A stretch of 64,000 nucleotides of DNA. Origin: Rhodopseudomonas palustris. GTDB lineage: Bacteria > Pseudomonadota > Alphaproteobacteria > Rhizobiales > Xanthobacteraceae. The translations under genes and the position numbers were made by a program. The notes below the pieces were generated by a model. It saw only the letters and a list, made by a program, of their open reading frames with translations. It had not been told where the DNA came from and made no database searches. This document shows, one piece after another, positions 35,416 through 44,016 of this stretch (its first letter is position 1; every line of letters begins with the position of its first letter). The stretch covers positions 4,254,501 to 4,318,500 of the forward strand of contig NZ_CP140155.1 in the NCBI RefSeq assembly GCF_034479375.1, written 5' to 3'.

Positions 35416-37909
35416 ACAGTGGCGCATCGGCTTGCTGGCGCTCGTCGCCGTCCTGTTCGGAGCCGTCGCGCTCGTTCTCGTGCCGTCGCGAGACGTCCAC
35501 GACGGAGTTCTCGCCAGTTTGCGAATGATCGATCTGCAGCATGCGTCGCTGCAACGCGACGTCCTGCAGGCGCGCGCCGGACTGCTGAAGAACTACGATC
35601 CGCTCGCCGTTGCGATCGCCCGCCTCCATGCGACGACGGACAATCTCCGGAATCTGCTGGCCGCAAGCCGCCGTGACGGCATATCGGGGTTGGACGACGG
35701 GCTGGACGCGATCTCCGCCGCGGTCGCTTTCGACGAGAGCCTGGTCGACCGGTTCAAGACCAGCAATTCGCTTCTTCAGAACTCCCTCGAGATATTCAAT
35801 CAGCTTCTCAGCCAGCGATATCTCGACCCGTATTCCGAGGGACAGCCGCCGAGCGAACGATCCGGCCATCTCGGCAATCTGATGATGCGGTTCGCATCCA
35901 ATCCCTCGGCCGACTTCGAAGTGCAGATCAGAGCCGAACTGGACGGCCTGAAACGCCAGCTTGGCGCGCCTTCGAGTTATGTTCGGGGACTTGCATCCCA
36001 CGCGGGGATGATCCTGAAGACGCTGCCGCTGCTGGATCAAACGACCCTCGCCCTGCAGGGGGCCGGCACGCTGAACACGGCCGAAGATCTCCGAAGACGC
36101 TACCTCGACGCCTACGAGACGATGATCCAGCGCTCGACACGGCACCGGGTGATCCTCGGCTCGGTCTCGCTCGCCATGTTCGGCTTCGTCGCCATGTTGG
36201 TTTGGCGCCTGCAAGAGAGTCGTCGGACGGAGGCGCAGCAGCGTCGATTCGAGCGGACGCTCGACGAGCTTCGGCGGCAGTTCGGAGACAACTACACGAC
36301 CTTGGAAGCCGCGGTCGAAGCCGGGTTGGACCTGTTGGCGGCCTTCTTCGAAGGACGGAAGGGGCGGTTCACGATCTTCGACGCGCAGACCGGCGATATC
36401 GAGTACGATCTCGGACTGACGAGTTGCGGGACCTGGGATGCCGGGGTCACGCAAATCAGGGTTCGGATGAGAAATGACGTGTCGGCGACCGACGCTTCGT
36501 CCGCTCTGAACAGCCGCAATGTACTGACCGTCCGGCGCGGGCGCTGCGTCGATGCCGCGGTGATCATTCCGCTCGAGGCTCGAAGCGCGGCCTTGCTGCA
36601 GCTCAACGTCGGTGATCAGCGCGCGAACGGCGAGGACGAACTGTCCGGTCTGCTGGATCAGGCCGCGGAGTGTCTGGCCGCCTGCGTCCGGCTGGTGCAG
36701 GACCGCGAGGAAAAGGAGGCGTTGCACGCGCGCCTGGAGCACGCGCAACGGCTGGAGGCCGTCGGCGCGCTCGCCGGCGGCATTGCGCACGAATTCAACA
36801 ATATCCTGCTGGCGATGATGGGCTACAGCGAGATGGCGCTCGATGCGTGTGCGGGCGACGCCACGGCGTCGCGCTACATCCAGGAGACCATCCACAGCGG
36901 CCATCGGGCCAAGCTCGTGATCGATCAGGTTCTGGCGTTCAGTCGCAAAGGCACACGCGTCAGCAAACCATTCGACATCTGCGAGGCGGTGCATGACGTG
37001 CTGCCGCTGCTCACGGTCTCGCTTCCGGACCACGTCGCGCTGGATGTCGACCTGCCTCGTCGACGCCTGACGGTGACCGGCAATCCGATCGAGATTCAAC
37101 AGATCGTCATGAACGTCTGCCGGAATGCAGCGCAGGCCTGCCGGGAGTCGGCGTTGATCACCATCACCCTGTCGGCGGTCGAACTGCGGAGCAGCACCCG
37201 TCTGTCGCACGGCCGCGCGCCCCCGGGCAGCTATGCGGTGCTGGCGGTCGCCGACACCGGCGACGGGATCGCGCCGGGTGCGATGCCACACATCTTCGAG
37301 CCGTTCTTCACCACGCGGTCCGAAGGAGGAGGGACCGGACTGGGGCTCGCCGCCGTGCACGGCGCGATCGTCGGCATGGCGGGACATGTCGACGTTCAGA
37401 GCCGCGTCGGCGCCGGAACGCGCTTCGATCTCTACTTTCCGATCACCCATCGCCCGTCGGTGTCGATCCGCGACTTCACGCCGGATCAGTCCGTTCCGAT
37501 GGGAGCCGGGCAGACGATCGTCATCGCGGAGGCGGATGATGCGGCGCGGTTGATGTACGAAGAAAAGGCCGCAGCCCTCGGCTACGAGCCGATCGGCTTT
37601 TCGAATCTGACCGATGTCGATGGCTGGATCTCGAAGCGCGGTCACGCCGCCGATCTGGTGATGCTCGATTCGAGTCTGTGGCCCGACCAGCCGGATCCGT
37701 CGCGCATCAAGCAGCGATTCAGACCCATTCCGGTCCTGCTGATCAGCCATTCGGCGATTTCAATCGTGGCGGAGAGCGGATCAGCGAACAGGCTCCAGGT
37801 GCTTGGTGAGCCGGTGACCACGACCCGCCTCGCCCGGGCGATCTCGACGGCGCTGGCCGAAGCGGACTCGGCCTGCCCGGATCGGGCGCTGTCGCGCCGG
37901 TTGCCTTAG
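35372..37909 (+). CDS. VirA-like hybrid sensor histidine kinase
   Basis: 845-residue inner-membrane kinase. TM1 is about residues 19-37 and TM2 about 259-278, enclosing a helical periplasmic domain with ASLQRDVLQARAGLLKNYDP; a GAF-like linker (about 300-440) follows. The phospho-acceptor H473 is in GGIAHEFNNIL; the ATP site is at NVCRNAAQA, DTGDGIAPG and GGGTGLGLA; a C-terminal receiver has acidic pair E720/D722 and D766 in LVMLDSSLW but Glu in place of the usual Lys (GEPVTTTRL). TM positions, H473 and D766 match the known VirA residue numbers (H474, D766) almost exactly. VirA senses plant phenolics and sugars; the ligand here is unknown. No virB or T-DNA genes are nearby. Confidence 0.88.
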   Translation: MVANSRTRSQHTIGEQWRIGLLALVAVLFGAVALVLVPSRDVHDGVLASLRMIDLQHASLQRDVLQARAGLLKNYDPLAVAIARLHATTDNLRNLLAASRRDGISGLDDGLDAISAAVAFDESLVDRFKTSNSLLQNSLEIFNQLLSQRYLDPYSEGQPPSERSGHLGNLMMRFASNPSADFEVQIRAELDGLKRQLGAPSSYVRGLASHAGMILKTLPLLDQTTLALQGAGTLNTAEDLRRRYLDAYETMIQRSTRHRVILGSVSLAMFGFVAMLVWRLQESRRTEAQQRRFERTLDELRRQFGDNYTTLEAAVEAGLDLLAAFFEGRKGRFTIFDAQTGDIEYDLGLTSCGTWDAGVTQIRVRMRNDVSATDASSALNSRNVLTVRRGRCVDAAVIIPLEARSAALLQLNVGDQRANGEDELSGLLDQAAECLAACVRLVQDREEKEALHARLEHAQRLEAVGALAGGIAHEFNNILLAMMGYSEMALDACAGDATASRYIQETIHSGHRAKLVIDQVLAFSRKGTRVSKPFDICEAVHDVLPLLTVSLPDHVALDVDLPRRRLTVTGNPIEIQQIVMNVCRNAAQACRESALITITLSAVELRSSTRLSHGRAPPGSYAVLAVADTGDGIAPGAMPHIFEPFFTTRSEGGGTGLGLAAVHGAIVGMAGHVDVQSRVGAGTRFDLYFPITHRPSVSIRDFTPDQSVPMGAGQTIVIAEADDAARLMYEEKAAALGYEPIGFSNLTDVDGWISKRGHAADLVMLDSSLWPDQPDPSRIKQRFRPIPVLLISHSAISIVAESGSANRLQVLGEPVTTTRLARAISTALAEADSACPDRALSRRLP

Positions 37910-37977
37910 AGCAGCTTTGCACGCCGCCGTCGCCCGACTGCGTAGCGCCAGGCAACCGACCCGGGAGCTTGCGGCAT

Positions 37978-37991
37978 CTTTCATTTGTAAC
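37978..37991. promoter_or_regulatory. vir-box-like site (13 of 14)
   Basis: CTTTCATTTGTAAC matches the remembered consensus at every position except the first (C for purine). It lies between the VirA-like kinase gene and the GMC oxidoreductase, 166 bp before the oxidoreductase start. Confidence 0.5.
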
Positions 37992-38157
37992 GATCGGCGT
38001 CGTCGCAGCAACACCCCCGACATTTGCGCGCGACACAGTCTCTCCCGCAGACGCGGCAGACGACGTTGCGCATCGATCGCGCCGGACCGTCGGCGGCTAC
38101 GCCTTTCGATTCATCTCAATCGACGCCGGCAAGCCGGCGTCAAACAAGGATCGTGCG

Positions 38158-39798
38158 ATGACACAGGACATTGACGACAAGGATCACGCCCGGGCCGTGG
38201 CGGAGAACCAGGGCCGGCTCGCTCGGCAATTGGCGGATAGTTTCGATTTCATCGTGTGCGGCGCGGGCTCCGCGGGCTGCGTCGTCGCGGCGCGTCTGGC
38301 CGAGAAGCCGGACGCCAGAGTGCTGCTGCTGGAAGCGGGCGATGGCGAGATGTCGCCGAGGCTGATCGAGCCCGCATTGTGGCCGATGAATCTCGGCACC
38401 GAGCGCGACTGGGCGTTCGAGGCGGAGGCCGCCCCGAGCCTCAACGGCCGGCGTCTGTCCCTCAACATGGGCAAAGGGCTCGGCGGCGGATCGAGTATCA
38501 ACGTCATGGTCTGGGCCCGCGGCCACCGTGCCGACTGGGACTATTTCGCCGCGGAGGCGGGCGATGCGTGCTGGGGCTACGAGTCCGTGCTCGACTATTA
38601 TCGCCGCATCGAAAACTGGCAGGGCCATCCCGACCCCCGCCGCCGCGGCGCGGGCGGTCCGGTGTACGTCGCACAGCCGGCGCAGCCGCGGCCGGTCGCC
38701 AGCGCGATGGTCGAGGCCGCGACCATGATCGGACTCCCGCGTTTCGAAAGTCCGAACGGCCAGATGATGGAAACCGCCGGCGGCGTGGCGATCGCGGATC
38801 TGCGGATCAAGGACGGGAAGCGGCAGTCCGTCCATCAATCCTACACCTATCCGCGGATGCACCAGCCGAACCTCACGGTGCTGACCAACGCGATCGTCTG
38901 CCGGCTCGTCCTGGACGGCAACAAGGCGGTCGGGGTGCAGGCCCTGATCGGCGATCGGCTGATGACGTTCGACGCGCGCTGCGAGGTGGTGCTGTCGCTC
39001 GGCGCGATCAACACGCCGAAGCTGCTGATGCAGTCCGGCATCGGCCCCGAGGACGAGCTACGCGCCCATGGAATCGAGGTGGTGCAGCATCTGCCAGGCG
39101 TCGGTCAGAACCACCAGGATCACGTCGCCTTCGGCTGCACCTGGGAGTATCTGCGGCCGCAGGAGGTCGGCAGCGGAGGGTGCGAGGCGAAATTGTACTG
39201 GAAGAGCGATGCCCGTTTGGACGCACCCGACATCCTGCAATGTCAGCTCGGATTTGCGGTGCCGTCGCCGGCCGAAGTGGGGATCGCGCCGCCCGAGCAT
39301 GGCTGGACGATGTTCGCCGGGTTGGCGCAACCGAAAAGCCGCGGGCGGGTTCGGCTGTCCGGGGCCGGCGTCGGCGACGCCATGCTGATCCAGCCCAACT
39401 CGCTCAGCGAGCCCGAGGACATGGCCGCCGCGCGAACCACCATCGAGCTTTGCCGCGAGATCGGCAATCATCCGGCCTTCGGCCGGCTGGTGCAGCGTGA
39501 AGTCGTGCCGCAGCCGCGCGACCGCCGGGCCATGGACCAGTTCATCCGGAACTCGGCGGTGACTTACTGGCATCAATGCGGCACGGCCAAGATGGGCCGC
39601 GACGACATGGCCGTGGTCGACCGCCGTCTCCGGGTCTACGGGATCCAGAATCTCAGGGTTGCGGATGCGTCGATCATGCCGCGGATCACGTCGGGCAACA
39701 CCATGGCGCCTTGCGTGGTCATCGGCGAGCGCGCCGCCGACATGATCTGCGCCGCGCACGACAATTCGTTCGACGCCGTAGCGCCGCTCGGCGTTTAG
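38158..39798 (+). CDS. GMC-family FAD-dependent oxidoreductase
   Basis: 546-residue flavoprotein of the glucose-methanol-choline family. The ADP-binding motif [21 protein letters not shown] starts near residue 29; [18 protein letters not shown] is the GMC signature 1, and a typical second signature follows ([18 protein letters not shown]). The active-site histidine is in [12 protein letters not shown]. It resembles choline dehydrogenase and aryl- or polyethylene-glycol-dehydrogenase-like members; the substrate is probably a primary alcohol. No signal peptide. The ATG with AAGGA upstream is the start; an earlier in-frame ATG at 37969 lies in front of the vir-box-like site and is less likely. 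Confidence 0.9.
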   Translation: MTQDIDDKDHARAVAENQGRLARQLADSFDFIVCGAGSAGCVVAARLAEKPDARVLLLEAGDGEMSPRLIEPALWPMNLGTERDWAFEAEAAPSLNGRRLSLNMGKGLGGGSSINVMVWARGHRADWDYFAAEAGDACWGYESVLDYYRRIENWQGHPDPRRRGAGGPVYVAQPAQPRPVASAMVEAATMIGLPRFESPNGQMMETAGGVAIADLRIKDGKRQSVHQSYTYPRMHQPNLTVLTNAIVCRLVLDGNKAVGVQALIGDRLMTFDARCEVVLSLGAINTPKLLMQSGIGPEDELRAHGIEVVQHLPGVGQNHQDHVAFGCTWEYLRPQEVGSGGCEAKLYWKSDARLDAPDILQCQLGFAVPSPAEVGIAPPEHGWTMFAGLAQPKSRGRVRLSGAGVGDAMLIQPNSLSEPEDMAAARTTIELCREIGNHPAFGRLVQREVVPQPRDRRAMDQFIRNSAVTYWHQCGTAKMGRDDMAVVDRRLRVYGIQNLRVADASIMPRITSGNTMAPCVVIGERAADMICAAHDNSFDAVAPLGV

Positions 39799-39840
39799 CG
39801 GCGGGCCGATATCGAGGAGCCCGACCGCTCGGCAACGCGT

Positions 39841-39865
39841 GATGCCCGGCCTCGTGCCGGGCATC
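39841..39865. repeat. Small palindromic repeat
   Basis: Perfect hairpin: GATGCCCGGC, five-base loop CTCGT, GCCGGGCATC. It is the same sort of element as the inner arm of the repeat near 12250 and lies just after the GMC oxidoreductase stop, where it could act in transcript ending. Confidence 0.7.
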
Positions 39866-39967
39866 AACGTCTTGAATCGTAGCTGGCGGGGCGGCGCGGA
39901 TGGCCGAGGCCGCGGTGAACGACTTCGCGGGCGCCTTGGAAGATGGCGGAGGTCGCGGCTCAGCCGT

Positions 39968-40111
39968 TTTGTAATAGGCGCTGTAGCCCTTGAGCGCCGG
40001 GGCGCCGCCGAGATGCGCGTACAGCACCCGGGAGTCCTCCGGAAAGAAGCCGCGGCGAGCCAGGTCGATCAGGCCCTGCATCGATTTCCCCTCATAGACC
40101 GGGTCGGGTAG
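39968..40111 (-). pseudogene. acdS: C-terminal remnant of 1-aminocyclopropane-1-carboxylate deaminase
   Basis: About 48 codons read [20 protein letters not shown], then [20 protein letters not shown] and a short further stretch. These are the last residues of ACC deaminase, including its C-terminal active-site region. The upstream ~280 residues with the PLP lysine are absent; the sequence before this block is AT-rich and unrelated. A normal AcdS is about 340 residues. The fragment has no start of its own and should be inactive. It sits in the 496-bp gap between the GMC gene and the two-component genes, which otherwise holds no gene. ACC deaminase lowers ethylene in plants, so the ancestor was probably plant-associated. 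Confidence 0.8.
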
Positions 40112-40294
40112 GTGATCGTCTCGACTTATAGGGTTGATTAAAGAATATCTCACTGGTCCGCTCGCATCGTCCGTGATCGCGACAGAAGAGGTCGGCTTCG
40201 GACGGCGACCGTTTTCGAACCAGATCAGCTCGACGATCCGAGAGTAGATCCGGGTCTGCGGCTTCAGGATAGTAGCCGCGTCATCATGCAATCG

Positions 40295-41401
40295 TCAGGT
40301 CTTCGACGAAGCGTGAGACGCGCCTTTGCCGTCCACGTCTGGGCCGCCGACGGGAAGAGCGATCTCGAAGACCGAGCCACCCGTATTCGATGTCCTGTAT
40401 CGGGCGTGTCCGCCATGCGCCTCGGCGATCGCGCGGACCACCGACAATCCGAGGCCGGAGCCGCCGAATTGCCGGGACCGGGAGGGTTCGGCGCGTGCGA
40501 ACGCATCGAAGGCTTGTGCGGCGAACTCCGCGCTCAAGCCGGGTCCCTCGTCTTCGACGGCGATGACGACGTCCGCCTTTTCCGGATGCATCCGGATCTC
40601 GATCATCCCGGGCGTCGCGTAGCGGCGCGCGTTTTCCAGAAGCGCAAGCAGCGCCTGTCGGATCCGCGCGCCGTCGCATGGCAGCGTCACCGGCTGCGTC
40701 GTCATCCGAACAGAGAAGCCGGCTCCGTCGAGGGCAGGGCGCATCGCATCGACGGCCTGCTCCACCTCCCTGACGAGATCCGTCGGCTCGACCCGCATGT
40801 CGAGGCGCTGGCTGTCCGACAGGGTCACGACCCGCAGATCGTCGACGAGGCGCGACAGGTTCTCGACCTGGGCCAGCAAGCCCCTGAGCAGTTCGTCGCT
40901 CGGTTCGAAGACGCCGTCGGTGAGGCCATGCAGGCGGCCGCGCAGAATTGTCAGCGGCGTCCGCAGTTCATGCGCGATCGCGGCGTTCCACGACGCCATC
41001 GACTCCGCCACGTCCTGCAGACGCTGAGCCATCGCGTTGAAATCGTCGACCAGTTGGGCGGTCTCGCCGAGCGAGCGATCGCCCGCCACCGCGCGCGCGG
41101 TGAGGTCGCCGGCTGCGATCTTGCGCGCGCCTTCGGCCAGCGAATTGAGCGGCGCGAGGATGCGCCGCGTCAGTCGAAGCGCGGCGTGGATCGCGATGGC
41201 GAGGCCGAGCAGAAGGAAGATCGCGATCAGGGCGAAGTCGGGTGCTTCCGGCATCAGCGGCGGCGGGCCGGGGGGCGGCGGAAACCAGGTCAGATAGATG
41301 GTGTAGAAGATGAACGTGCCGACGAATACCATCAGCACCGCGATGGCGGCGACGACGCTCATCGACAGCGTGATCTGGCGACTGAGGCGGTAACGTCTCA
41401 T
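40295..41401 (-). CDS. Sensor histidine kinase (AdeS/BaeS-like)
   Basis: 368-residue inner-membrane kinase. TM1 spans about residues 14-35, a short proline-rich periplasmic loop (FPPPPGPPPLMPEAP) follows, and TM2 is about 55-75, then a HAMP domain. The phospho-acceptor H144 is in AAIAHELRTPL; ENARRY, EDEGPG and FGGSGLGLSVVRAIAEAHGG are the ATP-binding boxes. The loop is very short, so signals probably come from within the membrane. It overlaps the response-regulator gene by four bases and the pair is divergent from an RND efflux operon, as in Acinetobacter adeRS-adeABC. Confidence 0.9.
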   Translation of the reverse strand: MRRYRLSRQITLSMSVVAAIAVLMVFVGTFIFYTIYLTWFPPPPGPPPLMPEAPDFALIAIFLLLGLAIAIHAALRLTRRILAPLNSLAEGARKIAAGDLTARAVAGDRSLGETAQLVDDFNAMAQRLQDVAESMASWNAAIAHELRTPLTILRGRLHGLTDGVFEPSDELLRGLLAQVENLSRLVDDLRVVTLSDSQRLDMRVEPTDLVREVEQAVDAMRPALDGAGFSVRMTTQPVTLPCDGARIRQALLALLENARRYATPGMIEIRMHPEKADVVIAVEDEGPGLSAEFAAQAFDAFARAEPSRSRQFGGSGLGLSVVRAIAEAHGGHARYRTSNTGGSVFEIALPVGGPDVDGKGASHASSKT

Positions 41402-42084
41402 GCGGCAGTCAACCGGTAGCCGATCCCGCGCACCACCGACATCATCCCGGTCGCGCCCGCCTCTTCGAGCTTGCGGCGCAGATTGCTGACGTGACTGTCG
41501 ACCGTCCGCTCCAGCGCATCGCCGCCCGGAAGGCAGGCGTCGATCAGTTCGTTGCGGGCGAAGGCTCGCGTCGGCGCCTTCGCCATGTGAGCCAGCAGTC
41601 GGAACTCCGTCAGGGTCAATTGCAACGGCATCGAGACGTCGTCGCCGTGGACCTTCGCGAGGTGACTCTCGAGATCGACTTCGAGCTTGCCGATGCGGAG
41701 AATCGTTCGACTGGCCGCGTGACCGGACCGTCGCAGAACCGCCTTGGTGCGGGCGACGACCTCGAGCGGGTTGAACGGCTTGACCACGTAGTCGTCCGCG
41801 CCGAGACGCAATCCCTGCAGACGATCGAGATCCTGATCGAGCGCCGTGATCATGATGATCGGCGTCTCGCCCCGACGCCGCAACTCGGCGAGGACGTCCC
41901 AGCCGTCGATTTTCGGCATCTTCACATCGAGAAGAACGAGATCCGGCTTCAGGATCGCGTGCTGATCGAGCGCCGTCTGCCCATCGGCCGCGTTCACGGT
42001 GCGGAATCCCTCCCGCACCAAATACGCGTCGAGGATCTTGGTTATCTCCGGCTCGTCTTCAGCGATGAGGATGAGTTCGTTCAT
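41398..42084 (-). CDS. Response regulator (AdeR/BaeR-like)
   Basis: 228-residue OmpR-family regulator: receiver with the acidic pocket in IAEDEPEI, phospho-acceptor D53 in LVLLDVKMPKIDGWDVL, and K in VVKPF; winged-helix domain with LTLTEFRLLAHMA and VDSHVSNLRRKLEEAG. It is cotranscribed with its kinase gene by a four-base overlap and most likely regulates the RND operon at 42796 on the other strand, and perhaps the small secreted protein in between. Confidence 0.92.
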   Translation of the reverse strand: MNELILIAEDEPEITKILDAYLVREGFRTVNAADGQTALDQHAILKPDLVLLDVKMPKIDGWDVLAELRRRGETPIIMITALDQDLDRLQGLRLGADDYVVKPFNPLEVVARTKAVLRRSGHAASRTILRIGKLEVDLESHLAKVHGDDVSMPLQLTLTEFRLLAHMAKAPTRAFARNELIDACLPGGDALERTVDSHVSNLRRKLEEAGATGMMSVVRGIGYRLTAA

Positions 42085-42156
42085 AGATCGTCGTCCAGCA
42101 GGGCCGCGCCGATCGGGTCGGTTTGCGGGATCGGTTCGGCTCGAGGCGCGCCCGGT

Positions 42157-42486
42157 TCAGCGGTCCCATGACCAGTCGTATGCGGGCGGAGCATCGTCAT
42201 CGGACGGGTCGTGGTCGTGACTCCAGCCGTGATCGTCACCCCAATCCTCGGCGTGGTAACCATCATAGCGGTACGGCCATGAAGAAAACCTGTAGCCGAT
42301 GCGGCGATCGGGGCGGCAGGTGCCCCAGGACGTGACATGCCAGCCCCGGCCGCACTGCCAGTCGGCTTGGATCACTTCCGCCGGCGCGGGCAGCGCGCGG
42401 CCGAACGGCATCGCCACCGCACTGCCGCCGCCCCACAGCGACAGCGCGCCCATCAGTACCGCGGCTTTCAACAGCAACTTTCTCAT
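42157..42486 (-). CDS. Small secreted cysteine-containing protein
   Basis: 109-residue exported protein. The signal (MRKLLLKAAVLMGALSLWGG, cleaved near AVA) is followed by QCGRGWHVTSWGTCRPDRRIG, the conserved Cys/Gly pattern of the GCG_CRPN-type small secreted proteins common in Bradyrhizobiaceae, and an acidic/histidine-rich tail (DDHGWSHDHDPSDDD) that could bind metals. The internal ATG was chosen since it places the signal peptide at the N-terminus; a longer frame adds 49 residues without signal character. It lies between the two-component genes and the efflux operon and may share their regulation. Function unknown. Confidence 0.7.
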   Translation of the reverse strand: MRKLLLKAAVLMGALSLWGGGSAVAMPFGRALPAPAEVIQADWQCGRGWHVTSWGTCRPDRRIGYRFSSWPYRYDGYHAEDWGDDHGWSHDHDPSDDDAPPAYDWSWDR

Positions 42487-42795
42487 CGGATCACAGAGCT
42501 CCCTGACAACGTCGCGATCGGCGACCGGTCTCTTGTTAGCGAAGATCGCGGCCGAAATCCCCCCGACGGCCAGCGCGCCCCCGGCGACGTCGAATGTCTC
42601 GTAATATATTGAATACGCATTTGATTTCACCATGTACGGGTCGCGTCGGGCGCCGCCGGATCGCCGTCTCCATCAATCCTCCACGAAGTCTCCACACGCG
42701 ACCAATGCGCCGCGGATAAGTCTCGCGCGTCATCGCATTGCGCTCCCACGCTCCGGCTGGGAGTCGCCCCGTCGTACTCCCTCGAGAGTGAGCCC
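42487..42795. other. Intergenic region upstream of the first RND operon
   Basis: 309-bp divergent promoter region with an AT-rich patch at about 42595-42635 (CTCGTAATATATTGAATACGC), suited for the promoter of the efflux genes. No obvious inverted repeat for AdeR-like binding was found, and no gene is supported. Confidence 0.45.
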
Positions 42796-44016
42796 GTGTC
42801 TTCCCATTCAACGATTGCCGTGATCGCGGCCGTGGCGTTTGCCGTGGCGCTTGCCGGCTGCAAGCCCCGGTCGGACGATCACGGCGCCGATCCCGCCGGC
42901 GGCGTCGGCCGCCCCGAGGTCGGCATCGTGACGCTGCGCCCGCAGGCGGTGGTGATGACCGCGGAGCTTCCGGGGCGCGTCGTCGCTTCGCAGACGGCCG
43001 AGGTGCGTCCCCAGGTGTCGGGCATCGTTCAGCAGCGCCTGTTCACCGAGGGCGGCGAGGTCGCCGAGGGCGCGGCGCTCTACCAGATCGATCCTGCGCC
43101 CTACAAGGCGGCCCATGACAGCGCCGTCGCGGCCTTGCAGAAGGCGGAAGCTGCGGTGCCCAGCGCGCAGGCCAAGTCGGAGCGCTATCAGGGCCTCGTC
43201 AAACAGAGCGCCGTCAGCAAGCAGGATTTCGACGATGCGGTCGCCGCGCTCGCGCAGGCGAAGGCGGAGGTGGCCACCGCGAAAGCCGCCGTCGAGACCG
43301 CCCGGATCAATCTCGACTACACGACCATCAAGGCGCCGATCGGCGGTCGCACCGACCGCTCGTCCTTGACGCCCGGTGCACTGGTCACGGCCGGCCAGAC
43401 CGGGCTGCTGACCACGATCCGCACGCTCGACCCGATTTTCGTCGACGTCATTCAGTCGAGCACCAACCTGCTGAACCTGCGGCAAGCGATCGACTCCGGA
43501 CGCCTGAAAGTGAGCGGTCCGCAGGTCGCGGTGAAACTGAAGCTGGAAAACGGCACGATCTATCCGCTGGCCGGCAAGATGGAATTCTCCGAGGCCAATG
43601 TCAGCACCTCGACCGGCACGGTGACGCTACGCGCGGTGTTTCCCAATCCGCGGCGCCTGCTGCTGCCCGGCATGTATGCCCGCGCCGTGGTCGAAGAAGG
43701 CGTGGCGCCCGACAGCTTCCTGGTGCCGCAGCGCGCCGTCACCCGAAACACCAAGGGTGAGGCGATCGCGATGTTCCTCGACAAGGACGGCAAGGCAGAG
43801 GAGCGCGTTCTGTCGGTGATCCGCAGCGTCGGCAACAACTGGCTGATCGGCGCCGGCGTTCGCGAAGGCGATCGGGTGATCGTCGAAGGCACGCAGTATG
43901 TGCGTGCCGGGCAGACGGCCGTCGGCGCCGAAGTCGTGGTCGACGACACGACCGGCGAAGTGCGCGGGCGCCTGCCGCCGCAACGACGCGCCGCCCGTCC
44001 GGGGGCGGAGCCATGA
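42796..44016 (+). CDS. RND efflux periplasmic adaptor lipoprotein (AcrA/AdeA-like)
   Basis: 406-residue membrane fusion protein. The lipobox is in FAVALAGC (C22), so it is anchored to the inner membrane by lipid. [21 protein letters not shown] begins the barrel-sandwich lipoyl domain; an alpha-hairpin runs about residues 100-165 ([19 protein letters not shown]); [18 protein letters not shown] returns to the lipoyl half; the beta-barrel follows with [20 protein letters not shown] core. GTG start. It couples the inner-membrane pump to the outer-membrane channel. The stop overlaps the pump start (ATGA). Confidence 0.93.
   Translation: MSSHSTIAVIAAVAFAVALAGCKPRSDDHGADPAGGVGRPEVGIVTLRPQAVVMTAELPGRVVASQTAEVRPQVSGIVQQRLFTEGGEVAEGAALYQIDPAPYKAAHDSAVAALQKAEAAVPSAQAKSERYQGLVKQSAVSKQDFDDAVAALAQAKAEVATAKAAVETARINLDYTTIKAPIGGRTDRSSLTPGALVTAGQTGLLTTIRTLDPIFVDVIQSSTNLLNLRQAIDSGRLKVSGPQVAVKLKLENGTIYPLAGKMEFSEANVSTSTGTVTLRAVFPNPRRLLLPGMYARAVVEEGVAPDSFLVPQRAVTRNTKGEAIAMFLDKDGKAEERVLSVIRSVGNNWLIGAGVREGDRVIVEGTQYVRAGQTAVGAEVVVDDTTGEVRGRLPPQRRAARPGAEP

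Noticed and set aside
33674..37909. Part of a type IV secretion or T-DNA transfer region
   Set aside because: No virB, virD or border-like genes lie anywhere in the window; only the sensor and regulator resemble the Vir system.
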